Assembly: GCF_000238795.1 (NCBI RefSeq)
Contig: NZ_AFNK01000007.1
Coordinates: forward strand, 124,001 to 188,000
Source of the DNA: Haemophilus sputorum CCUG 13788
GTDB lineage: Bacteria; Pseudomonadota; Gammaproteobacteria; Enterobacterales; Pasteurellaceae
Direction: 5' to 3'
Length of the DNA stretch: 64,000 nucleotides
Positions 1 to 9,415 of the stretch are shown piece after piece. Position numbers and translations under genes: made by a program. The notes beneath the pieces are model-generated. The model did not search any database, was not told where the DNA came from, and saw nothing but the letters and a program-made list of their open reading frames with translations. Position 1 is the first letter of the stretch. Every line of letters begins with the position of its first letter.

Positions 1-283
1 AAACAAAAGAGACGAAGTGGCTTTTGAGAATATCGACGTGTTCGACAATTTCTGCACAAATTGGAATAAAGAAAATCGTCATATAACGTGTTAATGGTCT
101 GGCAGCCGGCGTTACCCACTCTACTTTCACAATACCAATCACTAATGAGGTAAATAGTAGTAACAATCCCCAAATACTATCAGGAATGCCAATTGGTAAT
201 AATATAGATAATCCCTTTCCTAGATAAAGCATTGCAAAAAGCAAGCATAATGAAAGAAGTGTTCGAGTTATTTTTAATAACAT
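1..283 (-). CDS. LrgA/YohJ (UPF0299) family membrane protein, N-terminal part
   Basis: Partial gene running off the left edge. It starts at the ATG at 283 behind a good AGGAGAG ribosome-binding site. The 94 visible codons give a hydrophobic N-terminus, a short loop with LPIGIPDSIWG, a second membrane segment, and the segment VEWVTPAARPLTRYMTIFFIP. This is the conserved pattern of LrgA/CidA-type proteins such as E. coli YohJ, small inner-membrane proteins with a holin-like fold proposed to modulate murein hydrolase export. The partner yohK/lrgB would lie further left, outside the window. Family assignment is from motif memory, not alignment. Confidence 0.8.
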   Translation of the reverse strand, partial: MLLKITRTLLSLCLLFAMLYLGKGLSILLPIGIPDSIWGLLLLFTSLVIGIVKVEWVTPAARPLTRYMTIFFIPICAEIVEHVDILKSHFVSFV

Positions 284-301
284 TTATGCTCTCCTAAAAA
301 A

Positions 302-401
302 ACAAGCGGTAGAATTTCACTTATTTTTTGCAAAGCATCAGTGCCAAATAACTACCCGTGTTGATGATTTGCAAAAAACGAAGTAAATTCTACCGCTTTT
401 G
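302..401. terminator. Inverted pair of uptake signal sequences forming a long hairpin
   Basis: Two Apl-type USS in opposite orientation, ACAAGCGGTAGAATTT at the left and its counterpart at 383-401, pair over about 31 nt per arm including TTTTTTGCAAA. The stem extends with GCATCA/TGATG. It sits after the yoaA stop codon, so it probably ends yoaA transcription. Paired USS acting as terminators are common in this family. Confidence 0.7.
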
Positions 402-424
402 GAGTGACTTATTTTTGATTTACC

Positions 425-2347
425 TTAATTTTCTTTTAAAAAAGCCACAACTTTTTCTAAATCTCTCGTGCGAGTCGAAGGCGGTAAACTCTTTAAAAAA
501 GTAGCCCCATAATGACGCATGACTAAACGGCTATCACAAATCATGACCACGCCTCTATCCGTCACATCCCGAATTAAACGCCCTACCCCCTGTTTTAAGG
601 TAATCACCGCTTCAGGAATTTGAATATCATTAAATGGATCGCCGCCTTGCAATCGACAATCTTCCATACGCGCTTTTAGAAGGGGATCATCTGGAGAGCT
701 AAACGGCAGCTTATCTATAATCACTAAAGATAAATCATCCCCGCGCACATCAATTCCTTCCCAGAAACTTTGGGTTGCCACCAAAACTGAATGAGGCTCT
801 TGAATAAATTTCTCCAATAACTTCGATTTGCTGGTTTCTCCCTGCAATAGCACGTTTAATTGGCTATGTTCACGCAAGAAATCTGCTAGTCCGCGCATCA
901 TATAGTATGAAGTACAAAGTAAAAAACAGCGTCCTTGATTGGCTTCAATAACTGGCATTAAAAGCTCGCCAAGCGCAGTTAGCGTATGCGCTTTGTTACT
1001 ATCAGGTAAAAAACGTGGCACACATAATAGTGATTGCTTTGCATAGTCAAACGGACTTTGTAACACCATTTGCTCTGCCTCTTGAATACCTAAACGTTGG
1101 CAAAAATGATCAAACTTACCGCCCACCTCTAGCGTGGCAGAAGTAAATACCCAAGCAATTTTCTGATTTTTTAACTGTTCGCCAAATTTATCTGCCACCG
1201 TCAATGGGGTAATGTGCAAACCAAACGAACGCCCATTCGCTTCATACCAATAACAATAACCAACAACGTGCGTTTCACTCATTTTTTTAAGTAAAACTTT
1301 AACTTCTGCTAAGCGCTCAAAAATTTTATCTAAGGTTTCAGAACGCCCAAGTGATTTTTTGATGATCTGACTGAGAAAATCAATATGCTCACTGATTTTA
1401 TTAAGTCCATCAACCACTTTCTTATCGACAAATAATTCGCGTAAGTTACCTCGAATCTGCCCTTCCCCGCCCATGAATAAACGGAAATCTTGTACCGATT
1501 TTTGCAATAAATCTGCTGCTTTACCTAGTTGTGCTAAATCTTTTAATTCAGTACGGTAAACAACATTGATATCTTTGCAAAGATCAAACAGTTGGCGTGA
1601 GGAAAGGGATTGTCCAAAATACTGACTAGCAATATCTGGCAGTTGATGTGCTTCATCAAAAATCACTAATTCAGCTTCTGGAATCAATTCCCCAAAACCG
1701 GTTTCTTTAACCGCCATATCCGCACAAAATAGGTGGTGATTTACCACAACCACATCTGCTTCCATCGCTTTTCGGCGCGCTTGTACTACATAACACTCTT
1801 TGTAATTTGGACAATCAGCCCCCAAACAATTTTCAGTCGTACTCACTAATTGTGGCAAAATCGGGCTATCTTCGGCAATCGTGACACATTCGCTTAAATC
1901 ACCTGTTTGAGTAGACTGATGCCATTTTCGCACTTTACTTAAATCAGCTAAAACCGATTTATCACCCAATACGCCCATCGCAATAACCTGATCGAGCCTT
2001 TCTAGGCAGAGGTAATTAGCTCTCCCTTTTAATAACGCCACTTTACCTTTATATTTAAGCGCTTTTTGAATTGTGGGGAGATCTCGATTAAATAGCTGAT
2101 CTTGTAAGTTTTTTGAGCCTGTAGAAATAATGGTTTTCTTGCCAGAAAGTAATGCAGGGACTAAATACGCAAAAGTTTTTCCAGTTCCGGTTCCCGCTTC
2201 TACAACCACTGGATTTGCAAATCGCACTGCATTTCCGACCGCTTGCGCCATTTTTAATTGCGCTGAACGAGGTCGAAAACCTTTGATTTTCTGACTTAAC
2301 CAGCCTTCTTCACTGAAAGCATGTTCAATTTTTTCGATATATTTCAT
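425..2347 (-). CDS. yoaA: YoaA, DinG/XPD-family ATP-dependent DNA helicase
   Basis: A 640-residue superfamily 2 helicase of the iron-sulfur XPD/DinG group, acting on damaged or stalled-replication DNA. Walker A (EAGTGTGKT) is at about residues 50-58. The Fe-S cysteines include the C-x4-C-x5-C cluster in NCLGADCPNYKEC plus an upstream YLC. The DEAH box is in IFDEAHQLPD. The C-terminal motifs SFWEGIDVRGDD and QGVGRLIRD close the motor. I choose the ATG at 2347 rather than upstream in-frame codons, because the protein then begins MKYIEKIEHAF and matches the usual YoaA length of about 640. The start lies just behind the uvrA terminator hairpin, so the gene may depend on readthrough or on a promoter inside that gap. 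Confidence 0.93.
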   Translation of the reverse strand: MKYIEKIEHAFSEEGWLSQKIKGFRPRSAQLKMAQAVGNAVRFANPVVVEAGTGTGKTFAYLVPALLSGKKTIISTGSKNLQDQLFNRDLPTIQKALKYKGKVALLKGRANYLCLERLDQVIAMGVLGDKSVLADLSKVRKWHQSTQTGDLSECVTIAEDSPILPQLVSTTENCLGADCPNYKECYVVQARRKAMEADVVVVNHHLFCADMAVKETGFGELIPEAELVIFDEAHQLPDIASQYFGQSLSSRQLFDLCKDINVVYRTELKDLAQLGKAADLLQKSVQDFRLFMGGEGQIRGNLRELFVDKKVVDGLNKISEHIDFLSQIIKKSLGRSETLDKIFERLAEVKVLLKKMSETHVVGYCYWYEANGRSFGLHITPLTVADKFGEQLKNQKIAWVFTSATLEVGGKFDHFCQRLGIQEAEQMVLQSPFDYAKQSLLCVPRFLPDSNKAHTLTALGELLMPVIEANQGRCFLLCTSYYMMRGLADFLREHSQLNVLLQGETSKSKLLEKFIQEPHSVLVATQSFWEGIDVRGDDLSLVIIDKLPFSSPDDPLLKARMEDCRLQGGDPFNDIQIPEAVITLKQGVGRLIRDVTDRGVVMICDSRLVMRHYGATFLKSLPPSTRTRDLEKVVAFLKEN

Positions 2348-2362
2348 TTTCTTTTCATAGCG

Positions 2363-2397
2363 AAAAAAGAAAGTGCAAACCATCGCTTGCACTCTCT
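2363..2397 (-). terminator. Intrinsic terminator after uvrA
   Basis: On the minus strand GAGAGTGCAA pairs with TTGCACTTTC across a short loop and is followed by a run of six T. It lies between the uvrA stop and the yoaA start. Confidence 0.75.
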
Positions 2398-2419
2398 TTC
2401 TTGTTAAGTGAGGTTATAA

Positions 2420-5248
2420 TTAACCTTTAGCTAGAATTTCTTTTAAGAAGCGCGCCGTATGCGAAGCTTTATGTTTAGCCACATCTTCTGGTGTACCGGT
2501 TGCAATAATTTGACCGCCACCAGCGCCACCTTCTGGCCCTAAATCAACAATCCAGTCAGCCGTTTTGATTACATCTAAATTATGTTCGATCACCACAATC
2601 GTATTCCCTTGATCGCGTAATTTATGTAATACAGAAAGCAACTGTTTAATATCGGCAAAATGTAACCCTGTTGTTGGCTCATCTAGAATATAAAGTGTTT
2701 TGCCTGTATCGCGTTTTGACAATTCTGTGGCTAATTTAACTCGTTGCGCCTCTCCTCCTGAAAGCGTGGTAGATGATTGCCCTAATCGAATATAAGAAAG
2801 ACCAACATCCATTAAGGTTTGTAATTTACGCGCAATTGCTGGAATCGCATCAAAGAAAGTTCTTGCCTCTTCAACTGTCATATCTAACACTTGATGAATG
2901 CTTTTTCCTTTATAACGAATCTCTAAGGTTTCGCGATTATAACGCTTGCCTTTACAATGATCACAAGGCACATAAACATCTGGCAAAAAGTGCATTTCAA
3001 CTTTAATCATGCCATCGCCCTGACAGGCCTCACAGCGACCACCTTTTACGTTAAAACTAAAACGCCCGACATTATAGCCTCTCGCTCTAGCCTCTTGAGT
3101 CCCCGCAAAAAGCTCTCGGATTGGGGTAAATAACCCCGTATAAGTCGCTGGATTTGAGCGAGGGGTGCGACCAATTGGACTTTGGTCAATATCAATGACT
3201 TTATCAAAATGCGCTAAGCCATCAATGCTTTCATAAGGTGCATAATCTGTTCTTTCCGCACGATTAAGTGCATTCTGCGCTAATGGGAAAAGCGTATCGT
3301 TAATTAGGGTTGATTTACCTGAACCAGATACCCCCGTAATACAGGTCAATAACCCAACTGGAATCTCCAATGTCACATTTTTAAGATTGTTGCCTTTCGC
3401 ACCAGTTAAGGTTAACACGCGAGCTTGGTCAAATGGTACGCGTTGTGCAGGAATCTCAATTTTCTGTACGCCTGAAAGAAATTGCCCCGTTAAAGAATTC
3501 TCAACCTGCATAATTTCATTCGCGTTACCTTGTGCAATCACTTGGCCGCCATGCACGCCAGCACCAGGCCCAATGTCCACAATATGATCTGCGGCACGAA
3601 TAGCATCTTCATCATGTTCAACCACAATAACGGTGTTTCCTAAATCACGCAAATGGACTAACGTTTTGAGCAAACGTTCATTATCACGTTGATGCAAACC
3701 GATTGATGGCTCATCTAGCACATACATTACACCGACTAAACCTGCGCCAATTTGGCTCGCTAAGCGAATACGTTGCGCCTCGCCACCAGATAAAGTTTCC
3801 GCTGAACGTGAAAGGGAAAGATAATTCAAACCTACATTTACCAAAAATGACAAGCGCTCACGAATTTCTTTTAAAATTTTCTCTGCAATTTTCGCGCGTT
3901 GACCTGAAAGCTTAAGGTTTTCAAAGAAAGAAAGTGCTTCGCCAATAGACTTTTCCGCCACCATCGGCAGATTAGTTTGTTCAAGAAATACATAACGTGC
4001 TTCTTTGCGTAAACGCGAGCCTTGGCAATCATTACATGGACGATTGTTAATATATTTGGCTAATTCTTCACGTACAGCGGTAGATTCTGTTTCTCGATAA
4101 CGACGCGTTAAGTTATTTAATACGCCCTCAAATGGGTGTTTCCGTTTGATTTTATCGCCACGATCGTTGACATACACAAACTCAATTTCATCCTGAGAAC
4201 CATGTAAAATGATTTGACGAATTTTTTTCGGTAATGATTTAAATGGCGCTTCAATATCAAATCCATAATGTTCTGCAACCGCTTTTAATAAACCAAAATA
4301 ATAGAAACTACGACGATCCCATCCTTTAATTGCACCCGCTGCTAGTGAAACTTCCTCATTTTGCACTACTTTATCTGGGTCAAAAAATTGCTCAACGCCT
4401 AGCCCATCGCATGTTGGACAAGCGCCAGCAGGGTTATTAAACGAAAATAAACGCGGCTCAAGTTCAGCTAATGAATAGCCACAATGTGGGCAAGCAAAAC
4501 TTGCTGAAAACATTAGCTCTTGCGCATCAGGATTATCCATATCAGCAATAACTGCTGTAGAGCCTGATAATTCTAATGCCGTTTCAAAAGATTCTGCTAA
4601 ACGAGGCGCTAAATCAGCACGAACTTTAAAACGGTCAACCACCACTTCAATCGTATGTTTTTTCTGTAACTCTAGTGCTGGCGGATCAGATAAATCACAA
4701 ATTTCTCCGTCAATTCTTGCTCGAATATAACCGCTTGCAGCCAAACTTTCTAACAATTTGACATGTTCACCTTTGCGTTCCTTTACAACAGGCGCTAATA
4801 ACATTAAGCGCTTGCCTTCGGGTTCTTCTAAAACTCTATCAACCATTTGTGAAATGGTTTGTGCAGCGAGTGGCACATCATGATCTGGGCAGCGTGGCTC
4901 ACCTACACGGGCAAAAAGCAAACGAAGATAATCGTGAATTTCTGTCACCGTTCCCACCGTAGAACGTGGGTTGTGAGAAGTAGATTTTTGCTCAATTGAA
5001 ATAGCAGGAGAAAGCCCTTCAATATGATCAACATCGGGCTTTTCCATTAACGAAAGAAACTGTCTAGCATATGCTGAAAGCGATTCAACATAACGGCGTT
5101 GACCTTCAGCATATAACGTATCAAAAGCTAAAGAGGATTTTCCAGAACCAGATAACCCCGTAATGACAATAAACTTATCTCTTGGTAGGGTTAAATTGAT
5201 ATTTTTTAAATTGTGGGTTCTTGCACCACGGATTTCTATCGTCTTCAT
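2420..5248 (-). CDS. uvrA: UvrABC excinuclease subunit A
   Basis: A 942-residue damage-recognition ATPase of nucleotide excision repair. It dimerises, loads UvrB at lesions and is cytoplasmic. Two ABC modules are visible: Walker [10 protein letters not shown] near residue 31 and GVSGSGKST in the second half, each with an LSGGEAQR signature and an ILDEP or VLDEP Walker B. Zinc modules appear as CPHC...CPTC in the first half and CEAC...CDHC in the second. The length matches E. coli UvrA (940). I prefer the ATG at 5248 over the GTG one codon upstream. It is transcribed divergently from ssb, with a LexA box between them. Confidence 0.97.
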   Translation of the reverse strand: MKTIEIRGARTHNLKNINLTLPRDKFIVITGLSGSGKSSLAFDTLYAEGQRRYVESLSAYARQFLSLMEKPDVDHIEGLSPAISIEQKSTSHNPRSTVGTVTEIHDYLRLLFARVGEPRCPDHDVPLAAQTISQMVDRVLEEPEGKRLMLLAPVVKERKGEHVKLLESLAASGYIRARIDGEICDLSDPPALELQKKHTIEVVVDRFKVRADLAPRLAESFETALELSGSTAVIADMDNPDAQELMFSASFACPHCGYSLAELEPRLFSFNNPAGACPTCDGLGVEQFFDPDKVVQNEEVSLAAGAIKGWDRRSFYYFGLLKAVAEHYGFDIEAPFKSLPKKIRQIILHGSQDEIEFVYVNDRGDKIKRKHPFEGVLNNLTRRYRETESTAVREELAKYINNRPCNDCQGSRLRKEARYVFLEQTNLPMVAEKSIGEALSFFENLKLSGQRAKIAEKILKEIRERLSFLVNVGLNYLSLSRSAETLSGGEAQRIRLASQIGAGLVGVMYVLDEPSIGLHQRDNERLLKTLVHLRDLGNTVIVVEHDEDAIRAADHIVDIGPGAGVHGGQVIAQGNANEIMQVENSLTGQFLSGVQKIEIPAQRVPFDQARVLTLTGAKGNNLKNVTLEIPVGLLTCITGVSGSGKSTLINDTLFPLAQNALNRAERTDYAPYESIDGLAHFDKVIDIDQSPIGRTPRSNPATYTGLFTPIRELFAGTQEARARGYNVGRFSFNVKGGRCEACQGDGMIKVEMHFLPDVYVPCDHCKGKRYNRETLEIRYKGKSIHQVLDMTVEEARTFFDAIPAIARKLQTLMDVGLSYIRLGQSSTTLSGGEAQRVKLATELSKRDTGKTLYILDEPTTGLHFADIKQLLSVLHKLRDQGNTIVVIEHNLDVIKTADWIVDLGPEGGAGGGQIIATGTPEDVAKHKASHTARFLKEILAKG

Positions 5249-5300
5249 CACTCAATGCTCTTAAAATGGAAAGGCTAGTATTATGACACAAAAATAAAAA

Positions 5301-5316
5301 CTGTACAAAATATCAG
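5301..5316. promoter_or_regulatory. LexA (SOS) box shared by uvrA and ssb
   Basis: CTGTACAAAATATCAG fits CTG-N10-CAG with flanking AA/TT dyad symmetry. It lies in the 149-bp divergent uvrA-ssb gap, where E. coli also has a shared LexA site, so SOS induction of both genes is expected. Confidence 0.75.
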
Positions 5317-5397
5317 TTTAGGCTAGTAATTTCTGTTGAAAACCGCTAGAATGCCGCAAAATTTCACAAGCATAATTTAATACATAGAGGATGTTAT

Positions 5398-5919
5398 ATG
5401 GCAGGTATTAATAAAGTTATCATCGTTGGTAACCTAGGCAACGATCCGGAAATGCGCACTATGCCAAATGGTGAAGCGGTTGCAAACATTAGCGTAGCAA
5501 CCAGTGAAACTTGGACAGATAAAACCACAGGCGAGCGCCGTGAATCGACAGAATGGCACCGTATTGTGTTCTACCGTCGCCAAGCGGAAGTTGCAGGCCA
5601 ATATCTTCGTAAAGGCTCACAAGTCTATGTGGAAGGTCGCCTAAAAACACGTAAATGGCAAGATCAAAACGGTCAAGACCGTTACACCACAGAAATTCAA
5701 GGTGATGTGTTACAAATGTTAGGTGGTCGTAACCAAGCTGGTGATTTCGGTGGTAACGGAGGTGGCAGTTGGAACCAAGCACCGCAAACAACCAATTACA
5801 ATCAAGGCAATACAAATTATGGCAATGGCTATTCACAATCCCCTGCGCAATCTGCACCAAAACCAGTGCAAGCTGAGCCGCCAGTGAGTAATTTCGCCGA
5901 TGATGATATTCCGTTCTAA
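5398..5919 (+). CDS. ssb: Single-stranded DNA-binding protein
   Basis: A 173-residue SSB. An N-terminal OB fold (residues 1-110, starting [20 protein letters not shown]) is followed by a low-complexity Gly/Asn/Gln linker and the acidic tail DDDIPF, which recruits replication and repair partners. AGAGGA lies 8-10 bases before the ATG. It is divergent from uvrA with a LexA box between them and is closed by a hairpin terminator at 5991-6033. Confidence 0.97.
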   Translation: MAGINKVIIVGNLGNDPEMRTMPNGEAVANISVATSETWTDKTTGERRESTEWHRIVFYRRQAEVAGQYLRKGSQVYVEGRLKTRKWQDQNGQDRYTTEIQGDVLQMLGGRNQAGDFGGNGGGSWNQAPQTTNYNQGNTNYGNGYSQSPAQSAPKPVQAEPPVSNFADDDIPF

Positions 5920-5990
5920 GTTACATATAACTTAGCATAGTAGACAAAATAGTTACTAATCCGTCAAAAACTATGCCAAGTGGACAAAAC

Positions 5991-6033
5991 AGTTGCTAAT
6001 GTTTATTTCTCAAAATATTAGCAACTCTTTTTA
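5991..6033 (+). terminator. Intrinsic terminator after ssb
   Basis: AGTTGCTAAT pairs with ATTAGCAACT (10 bp, 16-nt loop) followed by CTTTTTATTT. It also marks the host-side border of the CDI remnants. Confidence 0.8.
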
Positions 6034-6045
6034 TTTAAAAATCCT

Positions 6046-6722
6046 TTACTTAAGATTTCCTTGTTCATCCGTTTCACATCGTGAGTTATCCTCTCCGCAA
6101 ATAATGCCATAATTCATTCGCACACCGCTAAGTTTAATTCCATCAAATGCACCTGAGTTATGTCCTACATTGCTATATAATTTCCCCCTATCATTAGCGT
6201 CTTCAATAGGTGGTGCAAGTAAAGAGTTTTTAAACGATTCCCGTCTACTTTTCGTATCAAGTACAGAAATTAATGTAGTTGCTGATATTACTTTTGACGC
6301 ACCAGCCACAATCCCCGTAGCCAAATCTAAACCTGTACGAATATGTTCTGATGCGTAAATATCCTGAATAAGATCATCAATTTTGGCTTTGTATTGCTCT
6401 TTATTCTCTATATTGGCATTATGATAATCAGTAATCGCTTTTCTTAATTCTTTACGTTTTGGCTCTTTATAAGAGTCAATGATTTTATCTTTTGCTTCTT
6501 GAGCATTATCTAAAAAATCTTTAGTTACACTAACTTGTACCTGAATTTCTTTTAATCCTTTCTCCTTGTCAAACCGATTTTCTAATTTACCCGAACGACT
6601 TTCTGCTGTTTCAGTAGTAACTACCTGACGCTCCATAGCCTCTGATAGTGCGGGCGTTCTCACTCATACCAAAGCAAGCGGTTGATTTACTGCTAAAATT
6701 TGCAAAATTTTCGACATAATTG
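6046..6722 (-). pseudogene. Truncated cdiA fragment (pre-toxin region), fourth orphan module
   Basis: The open frame 6046-6663 (205 residues) matches the pre-toxin part of the intact CdiA at 11955: both share AESRSGKLENRFDKEK, a QV-V-V-DF stretch, FDG(I/V)KL-GVR and an ICG-cysteine segment. It stops shortly after CETDEQGN with no toxin domain and no immunity gene behind it. The upstream part (6664-6722) continues in another frame as NYVENFAN...KSTACFGMSE, a USS-encoded peptide also found in the fragment at 8.2 kb. There is no plausible ribosome-binding site. I read it as a dead cassette left by recombination at the distal end of the CDI locus, just before ssb. Confidence 0.8.
6659..6722. repeat. 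USS-bearing repeat, copy B
   Basis: About 64 bp closely matching 8158-8221. It contains CAAGCGGTTGATTT and AATTTGCAAAATTTTC, an extended Apl-type uptake signal. It lies exactly at the upstream edge of the last cdiA fragment. Confidence 0.75.
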
Positions 6723-6734
6723 ACCGTTTGTAAC

Positions 6735-7331
6735 TTAAATAGCGCTAGAGGAATTTAGATTATATACTTCATCTAGCTTCACCTGCATGCCATCACTATA
6801 TCCACTGATAGTTTTGCAAAATTTAATTTTTATTTTTATACCCTCATACCTAGGATAGGCTACTAAATTTTCGTTTGAATACTCGCCTCCTAGTGAAAAC
6901 GGAATTATAGGCATAAGAATGTTATGTATATCCAACGCATTATTATATTTCATCCAGTCCTTAGCTAATTTATAGCCAGTATAATAATTATATTTTGATA
7001 ATAATGCATGAGAAAACTCTTCTATTCCCTTCCCTATAAACTCTAACTCATCAAGTTCAAAGTCATACCTATAAAAATCATTACCTTTGATACAAAAGCC
7101 CTCACCTAAAGCATTATCGCCAAAAAATATTCCCCCTATACTCAGCTCTGATTGAATTAAGCTATTAATATTAACTAGGGTATCTATATCATAAATACGG
7201 AAAGTACTTTCAAATGCCACAAAACCATTTTTTTCTCTATATAGTTTTTTTAACTCAACTGGCAAATCTACACTCTTTATACTATTGATAGACTCACTTG
7301 ATATACTGATTAATTTATTGAAGTACTTCAA
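6735..7331 (-). CDS. SUKH/SMI1-KNR4-like immunity protein (candidate CdiI)
   Basis: 198 residues with the look of the SUKH immunity superfamily: YREKNGFVAFESTFRIYD near residue 30-48, GDNALGEGFCIKGNDFYRYDFELDELEFIGKGIEEF at about 80-115. No signal peptide or membrane segment, so probably cytoplasmic. The start is a TTG at 7331 with a strong AAGGAG five bases upstream. That AAGGAG overlaps the stop codon of a toxin tail, the tight toxin-immunity spacing typical of CDI loci. It probably protects against a toxin whose gene survives here only as its last 30 or so codons. Assignment is by motif impression. Confidence 0.6.
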   Translation of the reverse strand: MKYFNKLISISSESINSIKSVDLPVELKKLYREKNGFVAFESTFRIYDIDTLVNINSLIQSELSIGGIFFGDNALGEGFCIKGNDFYRYDFELDELEFIGKGIEEFSHALLSKYNYYTGYKLAKDWMKYNNALDIHNILMPIIPFSLGGEYSNENLVAYPRYEGIKIKIKFCKTISGYSDGMQVKLDEVYNLNSSSAI

Positions 7332-7333
7332 AT

Positions 7334-7425
7334 TTACTCCTTAATTTCAATTTTCACTTTATCGCCATCAGAATACTGCTTACACTGATGCCCTATACAA
7401 CTACCAGCACCTCTATTATCTTTTG
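7334..7425 (-). pseudogene. Remnant of a CdiA-CT toxin C-terminus
   Basis: A frame reading DNRGAGSCIGHQCKQYSDGD and ending KVKIEIKE-stop sits directly before the SUKH-like gene. It is out of frame with the FHA fragment upstream (7474-8411). Position and spacing suggest the last piece of the toxin matched to that immunity gene. Too short to assign a catalytic family. Confidence 0.5.
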
Positions 7426-7473
7426 GGGAGATCTGTTGTCGCTTTCATCTTTGACTGTTTTTGAACTCTGTAC

Positions 7474-8411
7474 TTACCCTCTATCCCCCAACGGTGTCTC
7501 AAAATTTGCTGCCACACTCGTACTTACTCCCACACTGCTGCCTTTGTAGTCGGCATGATTATCGAGATTCTTAGCATTCAACGTGCCTGTCGCAAAGCTG
7601 TTTTTCCCCTCCATTTCAGCTTTTTCAGTTGAGGTCACTAAACCACCTGTTAGCTCAGTATGCTGTTTTACATCAACATCATACCCATCATCCCCAGCAA
7701 ATATCCCCACCTGCTGATTGACTGTCGCCATATCTGCCTTCATCTTCGATTTGCTGTAACCGGTACTACCCGATGCACCATAGCCTACCGTGACTTGGGC
7801 AGAAGCACTTTCTTGTTTGCCCTCATACTTCATCGTATCTTGCTGACTGATTTACCTTTGGTTTGTGAACCGATAATATTGGCATCACCTCCGCTTTCAA
7901 TCGTAGTACGGCTATCTAGGCTGCCTACTTGGCTTCTCACCCACGCTTGGCTTTCATCATTGCCTGATTTAATCGTAAGGTCATCACTGTGTAAATTTAA
8001 ACGTCCGCCTTCACCAGTAACTTTGACCGAAGCTAGTTGATCTAACACTGTACGGGCAAAGTTGCCGTCAGCACTTTGAGTGGATGAAAGGGTAGAGCTG
8101 ATTTCAAGGTTTTTCCCTGCATAAAGGGATAAATCTTTCACCCGATGGTGCTTGTGTTTCACTCTTGCCAACACAAGCGGTTGATTTACCTCTAGAATTT
8201 GCAAAATCCTCAACATAATTAAGATAAGCATTGGCACTCATCAGAGACAGAGCGCCATCGGGGACTAATAACACTTCCCCTGATTCACTGGTGATATCCA
8301 ACTGACGAACTGTTAAATCATTACTGGTTACCGCTCGAATACCACCTTTCGCAGAAATAACATTCCCCACTTCAGCATTGGGACTAAGCGGTAATAGTTA
8401 TCAGCATCTAA
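7474..8411 (-). pseudogene. Scrambled cdiA (FHA-repeat) fragment
   Basis: Three broken frames match separate parts of the intact CdiA. 8240-8411 gives NYYRLSPNAEVGN...LTVRQLDITSESGE. 7850-8150 gives KDLSLYAGKNLEISSTLSS then jumps to ESQAWVRSQVGSLDSRTT. 7474-7833 gives MKYEGKQESASAQVTVGYGA to TPLGDRG. The order differs from the intact gene: the first block lies downstream of the second in cdiA. Junctions carry frameshifts, and a USS repeat lies at one of them. It is not translatable as one protein. Confidence 0.85.
8158..8221. repeat. USS-bearing repeat, copy A
   Basis: Direct counterpart of 6659-6722: ACACAAGCGGTTGATTT then AATTTGCAAAATC. On the minus strand both copies encode NYVE-FAN...KSTAC. 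It sits at the joint between two cdiA blocks that are not adjacent in the intact gene. Confidence 0.75.
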
Positions 8412-8477
8412 AACAAATGGTAGATTTATTACTAAATTTTTAAGAAATACTATTTCTACAAGTTAATATTAAAAAAT

Positions 8478-8500
8478 CTAGAAAAAAAAACTTTTTCTAG
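8478..8500 (-). terminator. Hairpin at the end of the Imm49-like gene
   Basis: CTAGAAAAA pairs with TTTTTCTAG and an A/T run follows. The stop codon of the immunity gene lies inside the stem. Confidence 0.5.
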
Positions 8501-9414
8501 TTTTTTTCTTGTTTATTAGCTTTATTTGTTTTTTGCTTCCAAAAATCAATCCAATTTTCTAATGGCTGACTATAATCAAATTCTTTCATAAAATCATAAG
8601 GGTCTTCATATTTTTCTAGTGGTTTATATTCGATTAGTTCTTTAGGGGCTATTGGACTATCAATTCCCAGATCGAATCCGTGAATAGAAGCAATTTTCCC
8701 ATACATTAATACTTGCATTTGCAAATAGAAATCAAACCAAACATTATTATCATAAACCGCGTTCTTAGCTAACTTAGGTTCAAGCAATTTTTCCAGTGCT
8801 ATTTTCATTCCTTCATTATCTTTATTACATAACGCAATATAAAATTCATGATCAGGAATTCGTTTTTCATCTTTTTTTTGCATCTTAGAGTCATTCAGAA
8901 AATTTTCTGAGCGTACTTTCAAACTCTCCCAATCACCGGCTAAAGCCAATAAAGTATTTTTTAAAAAGAAACTATAAGTATCTTTCCTTTTATACTCTCC
9001 TAAAAAGCTGTTCCGAGAATTAATTAAAAAATGGATTAAATCTGGATTATCAGACATTATCGGTAAAAAGAAACAAGAGGTGTTATAACCACTTATCCAA
9101 GATAATTGTTCTTCACTGCTTAGTATTCGTAATTTAGCCCCAACGTAGGCATCTTGTTTGAATGTAGTAACATCAGAATGTAATAATAATTCTAGAGATG
9201 CTTTAGCTTCATAATAAACGCCTATCCTCCCCATATAAAAAGATGAATTTTCTTTTTTAGAATATATCTTATTTAAAAAAGAATTTACTCCTACTTCTTC
9301 ATCTGCATATCCTTTACCTAAAATATATTCTGCACGTCCAATCACATGTTCTACACTTTCTTGATAATTACGCTTTCCTGAGCTACCCAGATAAATAGTA
9401 TAATTTGCTGACAT
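8497..9414 (-). CDS. Imm49-like immunity protein (partner of orphan CdiA-CT)
   Basis: 305 residues, soluble, no signal peptide, mostly helical in character. Features resembling the Imm49 family of polymorphic-toxin immunity proteins are the C-terminal WFDFYLQMQVLMYGKIASIHG and the PLEKYEDPYDFMKEF ending. The ATG at 9414 follows the toxin stop codon by one base (TAA-T-ATG), the same junction seen between cdiA and its lipoprotein at 11953. It should bind and block the nuclease-like domain encoded just upstream. Imm49 is my best recollection of the family and should be treated as probable only. Confidence 0.6.
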   Translation of the reverse strand: MSANYTIYLGSSGKRNYQESVEHVIGRAEYILGKGYADEEVGVNSFLNKIYSKKENSSFYMGRIGVYYEAKASLELLLHSDVTTFKQDAYVGAKLRILSSEEQLSWISGYNTSCFFLPIMSDNPDLIHFLINSRNSFLGEYKRKDTYSFFLKNTLLALAGDWESLKVRSENFLNDSKMQKKDEKRIPDHEFYIALCNKDNEGMKIALEKLLEPKLAKNAVYDNNVWFDFYLQMQVLMYGKIASIHGFDLGIDSPIAPKELIEYKPLEKYEDPYDFMKEFDYSQPLENWIDFWKQKTNKANKQEKN

Positions 9415-9415
9415 A

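Noticed and set aside
5936-6000. Imperfect direct repeats (TAGACAAAATAGTTACTAAT / TGGACAAAACAGTTGCTAAT) as insertion-sequence ends
   Set aside because: No transposase, no inverted partner and no target duplication seen; the second copy is explained by the ssb terminator.
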